Shown here: piece by piece, positions 1-5,671 of the stretch
How the letters are laid out: every line of letters starts with the position of its first letter
Position numbering within the stretch: the stretch's first letter is position 1
NCBI GenBank assembly: GCA_016211955.1
Contig: JACRHX010000041.1
Location: forward strand, 1 to 11,395
Length of the DNA stretch: 11,395 nucleotides
Direction: 5' to 3'
Source of the DNA: Parcubacteria group bacterium
GTDB lineage: Bacteria > Patescibacteriota > Minisyncoccia > UBA6257 > JACRHW01
Translations under genes and position numbers: made by a program
Notes under the pieces: model-generated
Told to the model about the DNA's origin: nothing
Databases searched by the model: none
What the model saw: the letters and a program-made list of their open reading frames with translations, nothing else

Positions 1-1479
1 AGAATACCCCAACGCCTTGCTGGTCACCATAGATATCATAGAACCAGCACTTCTCTTTATTAGCTCACCGCAATGAGGCTTAAACCCCTCTACACGACTC
101 GCCATAATCCCCTGACCCTTTGTATCCATAACAAACTGGTTACGGTAGCCAAGTAGTCCACGCGTAGGGCCTTCAAATACCATACGCAATGTATTTTCGT
201 GCGGATCCATACTAAGCATACGCGCCTTTCGATTTGAAAGTCGTTCAATGATAATACCCTGAAACTCTGATGGAATATCAATAGTAATCTCTTCGAACGG
301 TTCTAATTTAACCCCATCAACTTCTTTTATAATAATGTGCGGCTGAGACACCTGAAGCTCAAACCCTTCTCTTCGCATAATCTCGAGAAGAATGGCTATG
401 TGAAGCTCACCCCGACCATAAACACGAAACCTATCTGCGTCGACAAAATCAACATGTAACCCCACGTTTACCTCAAGTTCTTTTTCGAGCCGTTCTCGAA
501 TCTGTCGTGAGGTAACAAATTTCCCCTCACGTCCCGCAAAGGGAGAGTTGTTTACCATGAAGTTAAGCGAAATAGTCGGCTCATCTACGTGAATTGAGGG
601 AAGCGCCTCTTGGTCTGCATTACCGCAAATAGTTTCCCCTATGAAAATATCAGGGATTCCGGCAATCATCACAATATCCCCAGCAACAGCCTCTGGCACA
701 TCCTCTCGAGAAAGACCCCGAAAGGTAAAGAGCTTTGATATCTTCCCAATACGCGTAGCACCCTCCATATTTTTTATAACCACATTATCGCCAACCCTGA
801 TCACTCCCTCATACACACGCGCAACCGCAAGACGCCCAAGATAGTTATCATAGGCGAGATTAAACGGTTGAGCACGTAAGGGTATATCGATATTTCGTGG
901 CGCAGCAGGAATTTCCTCAAGAATTGCATCAAGAAGTGGAGAGAGATCGACAAACGTATCAGTAAGTTCACGCTTTGCTACCCCATCGCGACCAATCGCG
1001 TAGACAGTAACAAAATCAAGTTGTTCGTCGTTTGCACCAAGATCAATAAAAAGTTCAAGTACTTCGTTTTCAGTACGCGCGATATCTGCCGCCGGCTTAT
1101 CGATCTTATTCACCACCACAATTGGCTTTAATCCAATCTCAAGCGCCTTCTTTAACACAAAACGCGTCTGTGGCATTGGCCCCTCCTGCGCATCAACAAT
1201 AAGAAGCACGGCGTCAATTGAACGCAACACGCGCTCTACCTCAGAACAAAAATCGGCGTGACCAGGAGTGTCCACAATGTTTACCTTTGTATTTTTATAA
1301 AATATCGAGGTATTTTTGGAATAAATAGTAATACCACGCTCCTTCTCAAGCGTGTTTACATCCATGCTCATCCCCTCCTCAAACATCCCACACTGACGCA
1401 TAATAGCATCGGTGAGAGTTGTTTTGCCGTGGTCAACGTGAGCAATAATAGCAATATTTCTAATTTCAGTTGGCTGCAT
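1..1479 (-). CDS. typA: TypA/BipA ribosome-associated translational GTPase, 3' end cut by window
   Basis: TypA/BipA is an elongation-factor-like GTPase that binds the 70S ribosome and affects assembly and stress or low-temperature translation. The frame stays open from the ATG at 1479 to the left edge (493 codons). Family members are about 600 residues, so roughly 110 C-terminal residues lie outside the window. Visible motifs: G1 AHVDHGKT (residues 13-20), switch I LEKERGIT (44-51), G3 DTPGH (70-74), G4 NKID (124-127), and the family-typical GPMPQTRFVLKKA stretch at about 100-112. Domain II and the EF-G-like domain (RGELHIAILLEIMRREG) follow. The LEKERGIT context and the direct run from G domain to domain II separate it from EF-Tu, LepA and EF-G. 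Transcription probably starts from a TTGACA/TATAAA promoter about 50 bases upstream. No clear Shine-Dalgarno site precedes the ATG. Confidence 0.95.
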   Translation of the reverse strand, partial: MQPTEIRNIAIIAHVDHGKTTLTDAIMRQCGMFEEGMSMDVNTLEKERGITIYSKNTSIFYKNTKVNIVDTPGHADFCSEVERVLRSIDAVLLIVDAQEGPMPQTRFVLKKALEIGLKPIVVVNKIDKPAADIARTENEVLELFIDLGANDEQLDFVTVYAIGRDGVAKRELTDTFVDLSPLLDAILEEIPAAPRNIDIPLRAQPFNLAYDNYLGRLAVARVYEGVIRVGDNVVIKNMEGATRIGKISKLFTFRGLSREDVPEAVAGDIVMIAGIPDIFIGETICGNADQEALPSIHVDEPTISLNFMVNNSPFAGREGKFVTSRQIRERLEKELEVNVGLHVDFVDADRFRVYGRGELHIAILLEIMRREGFELQVSQPHIIIKEVDGVKLEPFEEITIDIPSEFQGIIIERLSNRKARMLSMDPHENTLRMVFEGPTRGLLGYRNQFVMDTKGQGIMASRVEGFKPHCGELIKRSAGSMISMVTSKALGYS

Positions 1480-1535
1480 AGTTTCGTACTAAATGATTCA
1501 AAAATCCAGTGCCCTAGATGAAACAGGAGAATTCT

Positions 1536-1564
1536 TTTATACTATATTTTTGAGGTCGTGTCAA
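1536..1564 (-). promoter_or_regulatory. Sigma-70-type promoter of typA
   Basis: On the minus strand there is TTGACA (1564 to 1559), a 17-base spacer and TATAAA (1541 to 1536). This is near consensus and predicts a start near 1529 with a leader of about 50 bases before the typA ATG. The first bases of the -35 box are also the end of the preceding gene's terminator T-tract. Confidence 0.72.
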
Positions 1565-1590
1565 AAAAAGAAAAACCGGAATTGTCCGGT
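1563..1590 (-). terminator. Rho-independent terminator of the 1601-2008 gene
   Basis: On the minus strand a perfect 6-bp stem ACCGGA/TCCGGT (1590-1585 with 1580-1575) closes a 4-base loop. It is followed by TTTTCTTTTTTT (1574 to 1563). It lies 10 bases after the stop codon of the small gene at 1601-2008 and insulates it from typA. Confidence 0.8.
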
Positions 1591-1600
1591 CCATCTTAGG

Positions 1601-2008
1601 CTAAGAAGAGTGCACCCTGATACACTCCCTTATTGCTTCCAAGAAGGTCGCGCCACGATTCACTCGTTTATATTCTCGCTCCATTACAAGATCGATGTAT
1701 CCATCACTCGTTTTTATAAAAAATATTCCATCCTTATCAAGCGGATCCATAGAGATAAGTTGACAGAGTTGGTACACCAAATCGATATGTTGTTCAATAT
1801 CTCTCTTGAGACACTCAATAAACTGGTGAAATTGTTTTTTGGGAGCTCTTAGCGTTGGGAAGAAATCTGAGTTAACTGAAATCTTAAGACCTTCATACCA
1901 CCATGTTATCCTAAATTCACCACCAAGCTTATCTTTGTAATACCGTTCTTTTCCATTACGATTACGAATCTTAGAAGAGAGGTGGATTCGAATATATGTT
2001 TTCTTCAT
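1601..2008 (-). CDS. Uncharacterised 135-residue protein
   Basis: I do not recognise this family. The product is a small, charged, soluble-looking protein of 135 residues beginning MKKTYIRIHL. The N-terminal part looks beta-rich (RYYKDKLGGEFRITWWYEGL). The middle looks helical (QFHQFIECLKRDIEQHIDLV), and there is a short Gly-Ile-Phe-Phe strand-like segment near residue 96. No signal peptide or membrane segment is seen. The frame also contains an ATG at 2038, but a TATAAT box ends at 2039, immediately before it. That ATG would sit in the promoter and is not a plausible start. The ATG at 2008 has GGGGAG about 7 bases upstream and is chosen. The gene has its own promoter, an inverted repeat over the -35 box and a strong terminator, so it looks like a monocistronic, possibly regulated gene. 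Its reality rests on this complete set of signals, not on homology. Confidence 0.75.
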   Translation of the reverse strand: MKKTYIRIHLSSKIRNRNGKERYYKDKLGGEFRITWWYEGLKISVNSDFFPTLRAPKKQFHQFIECLKRDIEQHIDLVYQLCQLISMDPLDKDGIFFIKTSDGYIDLVMEREYKRVNRGATFLEAIRECIRVHSS

Positions 2009-2038
2009 CTCTTGTCTCCCCACGAATGAACTGAGCAT

Positions 2039-2067
2039 ATTATACTAAATCAAATTGATCGGTCAAT
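2039..2067 (-). promoter_or_regulatory. Promoter with overlapping operator-like inverted repeat
   Basis: On the minus strand there is TTGACC (2066 to 2061), a 16-base spacer and TATAAT (2044 to 2039). The predicted start is near 2032, giving a leader of about 24 bases with a Shine-Dalgarno site before the ATG at 2008. The -35 box lies inside a near-palindrome at 2054-2067 (ATTGACCGATCAAT read on the minus strand, 12 of 14 positions symmetric). This could be a repressor site; that role is inference. Confidence 0.65.
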
Positions 2068-2124
2068 ATTTTATATTAAAAATCTGATGATTGTTGGGTT
2101 TTTGATAACCACACAATCTTGATC

Positions 2125-2730
2125 TTATTTATTATCAAGGTTTATATATAACCGATGCTCTTTGATGTATTCATAGACCGCTGGCGAAAGAAATAGGGAG
2201 GCGTTTTTTCCTTCTGACAAACAATTACGTATCATAGTACTCGAGCAGTTGGTTCTATTGAAATGAGATACCTGTGAGTGGAGCGGTACATCGCCTTCTC
2301 TTAACTCATACCCCTCTCGAGAAATGATAAAAAAATGAAGTGCTTGCCACATAGTCTCCCCATCAATCCATACTCTATGGATCTGTGAAGTTTTGTTGTT
2401 ACCCCCCATTACAATATCTGCTCCTACGACATGCCATATCTCTGCATCTGGATAGTACTTAGCATATCGTTCCTGAAGCAAATGCGTTGGTGTAAATACA
2501 TCATTGTCAAGATCATAATAATCACAGATGACCCCTTCAAAATCAAAGGCTCTTGCAACCAATTCTTTTCTATCTTTAAGGCTAAGCGATTCAACAGATT
2601 TTTTGTCCTTGCGTACACAACAAGGAATAACAATTACTATATCAAATCGTTCTAAAAGATGTTCCACAATCTTCGTGTGGTGGATTCCTGGCGGATTAAA
2701 ACTCCCCCCATAGAGAGCGATACGTTGCAT
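2125..2730 (-). CDS. nadD: NadD-like nicotinate-nucleotide adenylyltransferase family protein
   Basis: NadD transfers AMP from ATP to nicotinate mononucleotide in NAD synthesis. The 201-residue product has the nucleotidyltransferase fold signature GGSFNPP at residues 8-14, a central HVVGAD strand (100-105), and the C-terminal SSTMIR motif (163-168) followed by a helix SPAVYEYIKEHRLY. Length and motif order fit NadD. The active-site (H/T)xGH tetrapeptide is replaced by GIHH (residues 15-18). Only the last histidine is kept, so the protein may be a divergent subfamily with a different substrate. The ATG lies 6 bases after the stop that would end the repaired helicase frame, so the two genes are probably co-transcribed. 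No clear Shine-Dalgarno site is present. The superfamily assignment is firm, but the exact substrate is not. Confidence 0.82.
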   Translation of the reverse strand: MQRIALYGGSFNPPGIHHTKIVEHLLERFDIVIVIPCCVRKDKKSVESLSLKDRKELVARAFDFEGVICDYYDLDNDVFTPTHLLQERYAKYYPDAEIWHVVGADIVMGGNNKTSQIHRVWIDGETMWQALHFFIISREGYELREGDVPLHSQVSHFNRTNCSSTMIRNCLSEGKNASLFLSPAVYEYIKEHRLYINLDNK

Positions 2731-2736
2731 ACCATG

Positions 2737-3896
2737 TTATACTTTTATGTTTTGTTTGTTTTCTTGAAGCAGGCGTGAAAGTGGAATGTTTTTTCCGATA
2801 AGACGTTCAATGCTGCGCAACCCCTTGCGCTGATCTGGAGTGACAAACGATATAGCAAGACCACCCGACCCTGCGCGCGCAGTACGTCCAATACGATGCA
2901 CGTAATCTTCCGAGTGCATAGGCGCATATCATAGTTTATAACAAGCGCAATGCCCACCACATCAATGCCACGCGATGCAATATCGGTTGCAATAAGTACG
3001 CGGTATTTTCCCGTCTTGAATCCGTGAAGCGCATCCGTTCTTTGTGCGAGCGATCGATTCCCATGAATCTCTGCTGCACTATATCCCATTTTACGAATAT
3101 TCAACGTAAGACGCGCTGCGCCATGTTTTGTTTTTGTAAATACAAGAACAGTTCCTTGGTGTTGATCAAGGATTCTCTTAAGCAAATTATTTTTCTCATC
3201 CTTATGAATAATAAACATCTCCTGCGCTACGCGCGTAGGGGTTGATCCCTGCGGAGCAACCTCTATACGAATAGGAAGCTTCATATATCCTGTTGCGATT
3301 TTCATAATAGGATGCGGCATGGTTGCTGAAAAAAGCATGGTTTGACGTTCAACAGGGAGTTCATGTAAAATTTTCTGAATCTGTGGCGCAAATCCCATAT
3401 CAAGCATCATGTCTGCCTCATCGAATACCACAATGCGCACCCCATCAAGTCGAATTGTTTTACGTTCAAGATGATCGATAAGTCTTCCTGGCGTCGCCAC
3501 AACGACGTGTGGATTTCTCTGTAACGCTTGTACTTGGGGACCCATAGCCACACCTCCAATAAGTACCACGGTTCGCATACCAAGACCTCTTCCAACCTTC
3601 TGCAATGTCTCATCTACCTGAAGAGCGAGTTCACGGGTTGGAAGAATAATAAGACCCCTGCCTTTTATTTGGGCAAGTCTCTGAATAACTGGAATACCAA
3701 AAGCAAGGGTTTTCCCTGTACCCGTTTGAGCAATCCCAACAACGTCCTTCCCTTCAATCGCAATAGGAATTACCTGTTGCTGAATAGGAGTTGGTGTTAC
3801 GTAGCGCAATCGTGTAAGTACATCGAAGAGCGCTGGTGCAATACCGAGTGAGGAAAAATCCGCCTTCTGATACGTTTCTGAGTTAGTATTTTTCAT
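2737..3896 (-). pseudogene. DEAD-box ATP-dependent RNA helicase, frameshifted before motif VI
   Basis: DEAD-box helicases use ATP to unwind short RNA duplexes in ribosome assembly and RNA decay. The frame from the ATG at 3896 encodes the Q motif region (FSSLGI...PTPIQQQ, residues 14-41), motif I AQTGTGKT (56-63), PTREL (86-90), TPGR (135-138), DEAD (159-162), SAT (190-192), and motif V ATDIASRGID (303-312). After NYDM (321-324) the family signature is lost and the frame continues with unrelated residues to a stop at 2745. The expected continuation, including motif VI (HRIGRTAR), is in another frame from the ATG at 2919 to the stop at 2737. Restoring the frame gives about 385 residues, a normal length for the RhlE/CshA-like group. 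The lesion looks like two extra bases near 2923-2924, or one missing base. It could be a real inactivating mutation or a consensus error. No slippery site is seen. The start follows an extended -10 box by 8 bases. Confidence 0.88.
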
Positions 3897-3904
3897 AGAT
3901 TTAA

Positions 3905-3913
3905 ATTATACCA
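3905..3913 (-). promoter_or_regulatory. Extended -10 promoter of the helicase gene, near-leaderless
   Basis: On the minus strand TGG-TATAAT ends at 3905, only 8 bases before the helicase ATG at 3896. No convincing -35 box is seen (T-rich upstream). The predicted start is about 3898, leaving a 0-2 base leader. No Shine-Dalgarno site could fit in it. Confidence 0.65.
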
Positions 3914-3965
3914 TACTTCATAAAAAAAGAAAAGCCCTCGTCATAAGTGCGTTTCACTAACCACC

Positions 3966-4049
3966 TTTTTGTCATTCTGAAGCCTTGCTGAAGAATCTCA
4001 AGAATTATCTTATAACAAGAGATTCCCTGACAAGCTCGGAATGACAAAA
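3966..4049. repeat. Imperfect palindromic intergenic element
   Basis: The left arm starts TTTTGTCATTC and ends GAATCTC (3966-3999). The right arm is its imperfect complement, starting GAGATTCC and ending GGAATGACAAAA (4018-4049). The arms share about 11 perfect bases at the outside and 7 at the inside, with scattered mismatches between, and enclose an 18-base AT-rich spacer. The arrangement resembles REP/MITE-like elements built on GTCATTC...GAATCTC arms. It lies between the end of the ZIP gene and the start of the helicase gene, and could act as a transcript-end hairpin. Neither side has a proper T-tract, so it is not called a terminator. Confidence 0.75.
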
Positions 4050-4060
4050 GAATATAAATT

Positions 4061-4783
4061 CTACACACCAGCTAATCTGATCGCAGAATAAAGTACTCCG
4101 ATACCGAGCACGGTCATAAACGTTGTTGCTTTGGTGGGATGGTTATGATGGCTTTCGGGAAGCAAATCCGTTGCACCAATATAAAGAAAAAAACCACAAA
4201 ATGTTGCAAGCACAAGCCCAAGAACTGACTCAGGAAGAGAAAAGAAAAGCGTAGAGATAACACCAAAAACGGGCGCTATAGCATCAAGCAGAAGCCACTT
4301 AAATGCATCGTCCTTAGTACCATTATTTTTAAGAATTAGGTTAACGGTATTAATACCATCCGAAAAATCATGTACAAGTACAGCAATTGCAACAATAGTA
4401 CCCACCACAACAGACACCTGAAATGCAAGCCCAATCGCAGCTCCATCCAAAAAACTATGAAGAGAAAGACTTCCCGCCCCCAACTTCCCCTTCGCGTGGG
4501 TGTGTGTTTGATGGTTCTCTTCATGATCGGTATGCAAACTCACCATCCTATCAAGAAGCATATAGAGAACAAATCCAAAAGCCACCACAGAAGTAATAAA
4601 ACCTACCTCATAATATTTACTTCCTAAATTAATAGCCTCAGGTAAAAGATCAAAAAAGGCAACCCCCAGCACTGCTCCTGCACTAAAACCAAGAATAAGA
4701 TGAAGTTTGTCCTTAAACTTCAAAGCAAAAAGCCCACCCAAAAGCGTAGAAAGAAATGTTGCAATAGTAATTATAATAATCAT
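4061..4783 (-). CDS. ZIP-family divalent metal cation transporter
   Basis: This is a 240-residue inner-membrane protein with about eight hydrophobic segments (near 2-22, 30-48, 61-78, 104-125, 126-150, 165-183, 186-206 and 219-236), as expected for ZIP transporters that import Zn, Fe or Mn. The metal-site motifs are HSFLDGAAIG in segment 4 (residues 109-118) and HDFSDGIN in segment 5 (138-145). A histidine-rich cytoplasmic loop (residues 84-97, five His with Asp/Glu) lies between segments 3 and 4, as is typical of the family. Length is normal. The ATG at 4783 sits 6 bases after a TAAAAT -10 box, which predicts a leaderless mRNA. The promoter begins inside the T-tract of the small-RNA terminator upstream. 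If that terminator is regulated, the RNA could be a leader for this gene. Metal specificity cannot be read from the sequence. Confidence 0.92.
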   Translation of the reverse strand: MIIIITIATFLSTLLGGLFALKFKDKLHLILGFSAGAVLGVAFFDLLPEAINLGSKYYEVGFITSVVAFGFVLYMLLDRMVSLHTDHEENHQTHTHAKGKLGAGSLSLHSFLDGAAIGLAFQVSVVVGTIVAIAVLVHDFSDGINTVNLILKNNGTKDDAFKWLLLDAIAPVFGVISTLFFSLPESVLGLVLATFCGFFLYIGATDLLPESHHNHPTKATTFMTVLGIGVLYSAIRLAGV

Positions 4784-4789
4784 GAGTTT

Positions 4790-4817
4790 ATTTTACACTA
4801 ATTTAACCTCTTGTAAA
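4790..4817 (-). promoter_or_regulatory. Promoter of the ZIP transporter gene, leaderless geometry
   Basis: On the minus strand there is TTTACA (4817 to 4812), a 16-base spacer and TAAAAT (4795 to 4790). Six bases separate the -10 box from the ATG at 4783, so the predicted first transcribed base is the A of the ATG. The -35 box overlaps the end of the upstream terminator's T-tract. Confidence 0.6.
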
Positions 4818-4843
4818 AGAAAAAGGGGACCGATTAGATCCCC
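4815..4843 (-). terminator. Intrinsic terminator of the putative small RNA
   Basis: On the minus strand GGGGA (4843-4839) pairs with TCCCC (4829-4825) around a 9-base loop, followed by TTTTTCTTTT (4824 to 4815). It starts just after the closing helix of the putative RNA, so promoter, structured body and terminator form one unit. Confidence 0.72.
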
Positions 4844-5002
4844 GTACTCAACTTCGGATTCGGATTAGCGCAGGGCATCTATGTTAGACGCCTTTTCCCG
4901 GTCGTAGCGGTATCGAGATGTGGAGAAAACCATAAAAGTGTACGACCACCCCATAGCTCCCCCCACCGAATCCAGACATCGTTCCTGTAGACGAAGTCGA
5001 GT
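4815..5002 (-). ncRNA. Putative structured small RNA (6S-like shape), family not identified
   Basis: A promoter (5037-5009) predicts an RNA starting at 5002 and ending in the terminator at 4843-4815, about 160-185 bases. Its first 11 bases (ACTCGACTTCG) pair with CGAAGTTGAGT at 4856-4846, giving a closing helix with one G-U pair. Inside, GATTCGG (4972-4966) pairs with CCGAATC (4863-4857), and GGTCGTA (4947-4941) pairs with TACGACC (4906-4900). On the 3' side, GGCGTCTA (4892-4885) and TAGATGCC (4881-4874) form an 8-bp hairpin with an ACA loop. A closing stem, an unpaired G-rich 5' side opposite a small 3' hairpin, and a distal stem-loop recall 6S RNA, which sequesters RNA polymerase. SRP RNA (no GGAA tetraloop/AGCAG core), tmRNA and RNase P signatures are absent. 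A cis-acting leader for the adjacent ZIP gene is the main alternative. The transcript is well supported by sequence logic. The 6S identity is a guess. Confidence 0.6.
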
Positions 5003-5008
5003 ATCTAT

Positions 5009-5037
5009 ACCATACAAAAAGTTCCTTATTTTGTCAA
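5009..5037 (-). promoter_or_regulatory. Promoter of the putative small RNA
   Basis: On the minus strand there is a consensus TTGACA (5037 to 5032), a 17-base spacer and TATGGT (5014 to 5009). The predicted start at 5002 coincides exactly with the first base of the RNA's closing helix. That agreement is the main support for the -10 choice. A TATAGA sequence 5 bases further downstream would need a 22-base spacer. Confidence 0.65.
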
Positions 5038-5138
5038 TCTCGTTAGAGGTAGAGACGCTGTGCATCCCGTTAGAAATCGCGAAAGCTTGTAGCGCTTTTA
5101 TTTCTAACGGGATGCGCCCTCGCGACCTCTAACGGGAT
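5037..5138. repeat. Large inverted repeat with TCTAACGGGAT-type motifs
   Basis: The outer arms, 5041-5050 (CGTTAGAGGT) and 5125-5134, are perfect complements. They extend outward to 5037 and 5138 with one mismatch. The inner arms, 5062-5077 (GCATCCCGTTAGAAAT) and 5100-5115, are perfect complements over 16 bases. Between inner and outer arms is an 11/9-base unmatched stretch, and the inner loop of 22 bases can form a further small hairpin (AAAGC/GCTTT). The core CCCGTTAGA recurs in three of the four arms, and the fourth (the left outer arm) differs by one base (CTCGTTAGA). The element lies between two divergent promoters and abuts the small-RNA -35 box. It may be a MITE/REP-like mobile palindrome or a regulatory cruciform. 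No transposase is nearby. Confidence 0.85.
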
Positions 5139-5184
5139 CAACCAACTCGCTGACGTGCCGTTTCTGGCTATTTTTAAATAGTTG

Positions 5185-5193
5185 TGGTAGAAT
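5185..5193 (+). promoter_or_regulatory. Extended -10 promoter of the plus-strand gene, leaderless geometry
   Basis: TGG-TAGAAT ends at 5193, six bases before the ATG at 5200. The predicted first transcribed base is the A of the ATG. The -35 region is weak, as is common for extended -10 promoters. Confidence 0.6.
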
Positions 5194-5199
5194 ATACAC

Positions 5200-5625
5200 A
5201 TGACAGCATTAAAGCGGCAAAAGCTCGATTTAGACAAGAAATTCAAAGGGGTCTCAGAAACACCCGCGAGTTTCGATTTGTTCGTAGCCATACATGATTT
5301 TATCGAACACATCGAGCGTGATCCATTTCTTTCGAAAGGTATCTCAAATCGTTCAAAGGCAAATCTAGAGCTAGATATCATAACGAAGTACAATTATTTG
5401 CGAAAAATCTATCAAGGACTAGAGGATATTAACGTAAAATCAAATACCGATTTAGGGCACGAGCGCTACATGACCATTCGCGAACTCACTAAAATTCAAA
5501 AAAAGGATGTTTCAGACAGTAACTCCTTTTGGAAAAAAAGAGAGGTGTCAAGAAAATTAACTGGAATAGTATACGAAAGATTAAGCGCCTATCTCTCCGA
5601 ACCAGTAAAAACAAAGAGTAAATAG
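5200..5625 (+). CDS. Uncharacterised 141-residue protein, only plus-strand gene
   Basis: I do not recognise a characterised family. The product is soluble and highly charged, and appears mostly alpha-helical: a Lys-rich start (MTALKRQKLDLDKKFKG), helices around FDLFVAIHDFIEHIERD (residues 25-41) and ANLELDIITKYNYLRKIYQGLEDI (residues 54-77), then a basic C-terminal half (KKREVSRKLTGIVYERL, 112-128). No signal peptide, membrane segment, Cys/His cluster or nucleotide-binding motif is seen. It has its own extended -10 promoter directly at the ATG, with no Shine-Dalgarno site, and a strong terminator 9 bases after the stop. It is therefore a stand-alone unit set against the direction of all its neighbours. 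Its composition could suit nucleic-acid or protein binding, but no function can be assigned. The complete transcription signals make it a real gene. Confidence 0.75.
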   Translation: MTALKRQKLDLDKKFKGVSETPASFDLFVAIHDFIEHIERDPFLSKGISNRSKANLELDIITKYNYLRKIYQGLEDINVKSNTDLGHERYMTIRELTKIQKKDVSDSNSFWKKREVSRKLTGIVYERLSAYLSEPVKTKSK

Positions 5626-5633
5626 TATTGTAC

Positions 5634-5661
5634 AAAAAAAGAGGCTTGTTGCCTCTTTTTT
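5634..5661. terminator. Bidirectional terminator between convergent genes
   Basis: AAAAAAAGAGGC (5634-5645), loop TTGTT, then GCCTCTTTTTT (5651-5661). The stem has at least 5 strong pairs plus an A/T extension, and a T-run follows it on either strand. It serves the plus-strand gene ending at 5625 and the minus-strand pepF ending at 5672. Confidence 0.9.
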
Positions 5662-5671
5662 GTTTTAGTTT

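Noticed and set aside
1493..1852. Open plus-strand frame of 119 codons
   Set aside because: It is antisense to the 135-residue gene, its terminator and the typA promoter. It has no start signals and composition typical of a shadow frame.
2078..2118. Terminator after the NadD-like gene
   Set aside because: A 6-bp stem GATTGT/ACAATC exists, but the T-run is only five bases and begins six bases from the stem foot. Too weak to call.
2745..3896. Programmed frameshift in the helicase
   Set aside because: The junction GATATGCGCCTATG has no slippery heptamer or A-run, and the extra bases fit a simple indel.
4815..5002. Assignment as SRP RNA, tmRNA or RNase P RNA
   Set aside because: There is no GGAA tetraloop/AGCAG core, no tRNA-like domain and no RNase P conserved core. 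The length also does not suit tmRNA or RNase P.
4865..5065. Minus-strand frame of 66 codons across the small-RNA region
   Set aside because: It starts upstream of the small-RNA promoter inside the inverted repeat and has no Shine-Dalgarno site or protein-like pattern. The paired structure explains the region better.
5037..5138. Insertion sequence remnant with terminal repeats
   Set aside because: The arms enclose only 22 bases and there is no transposase fragment or visible target duplication.
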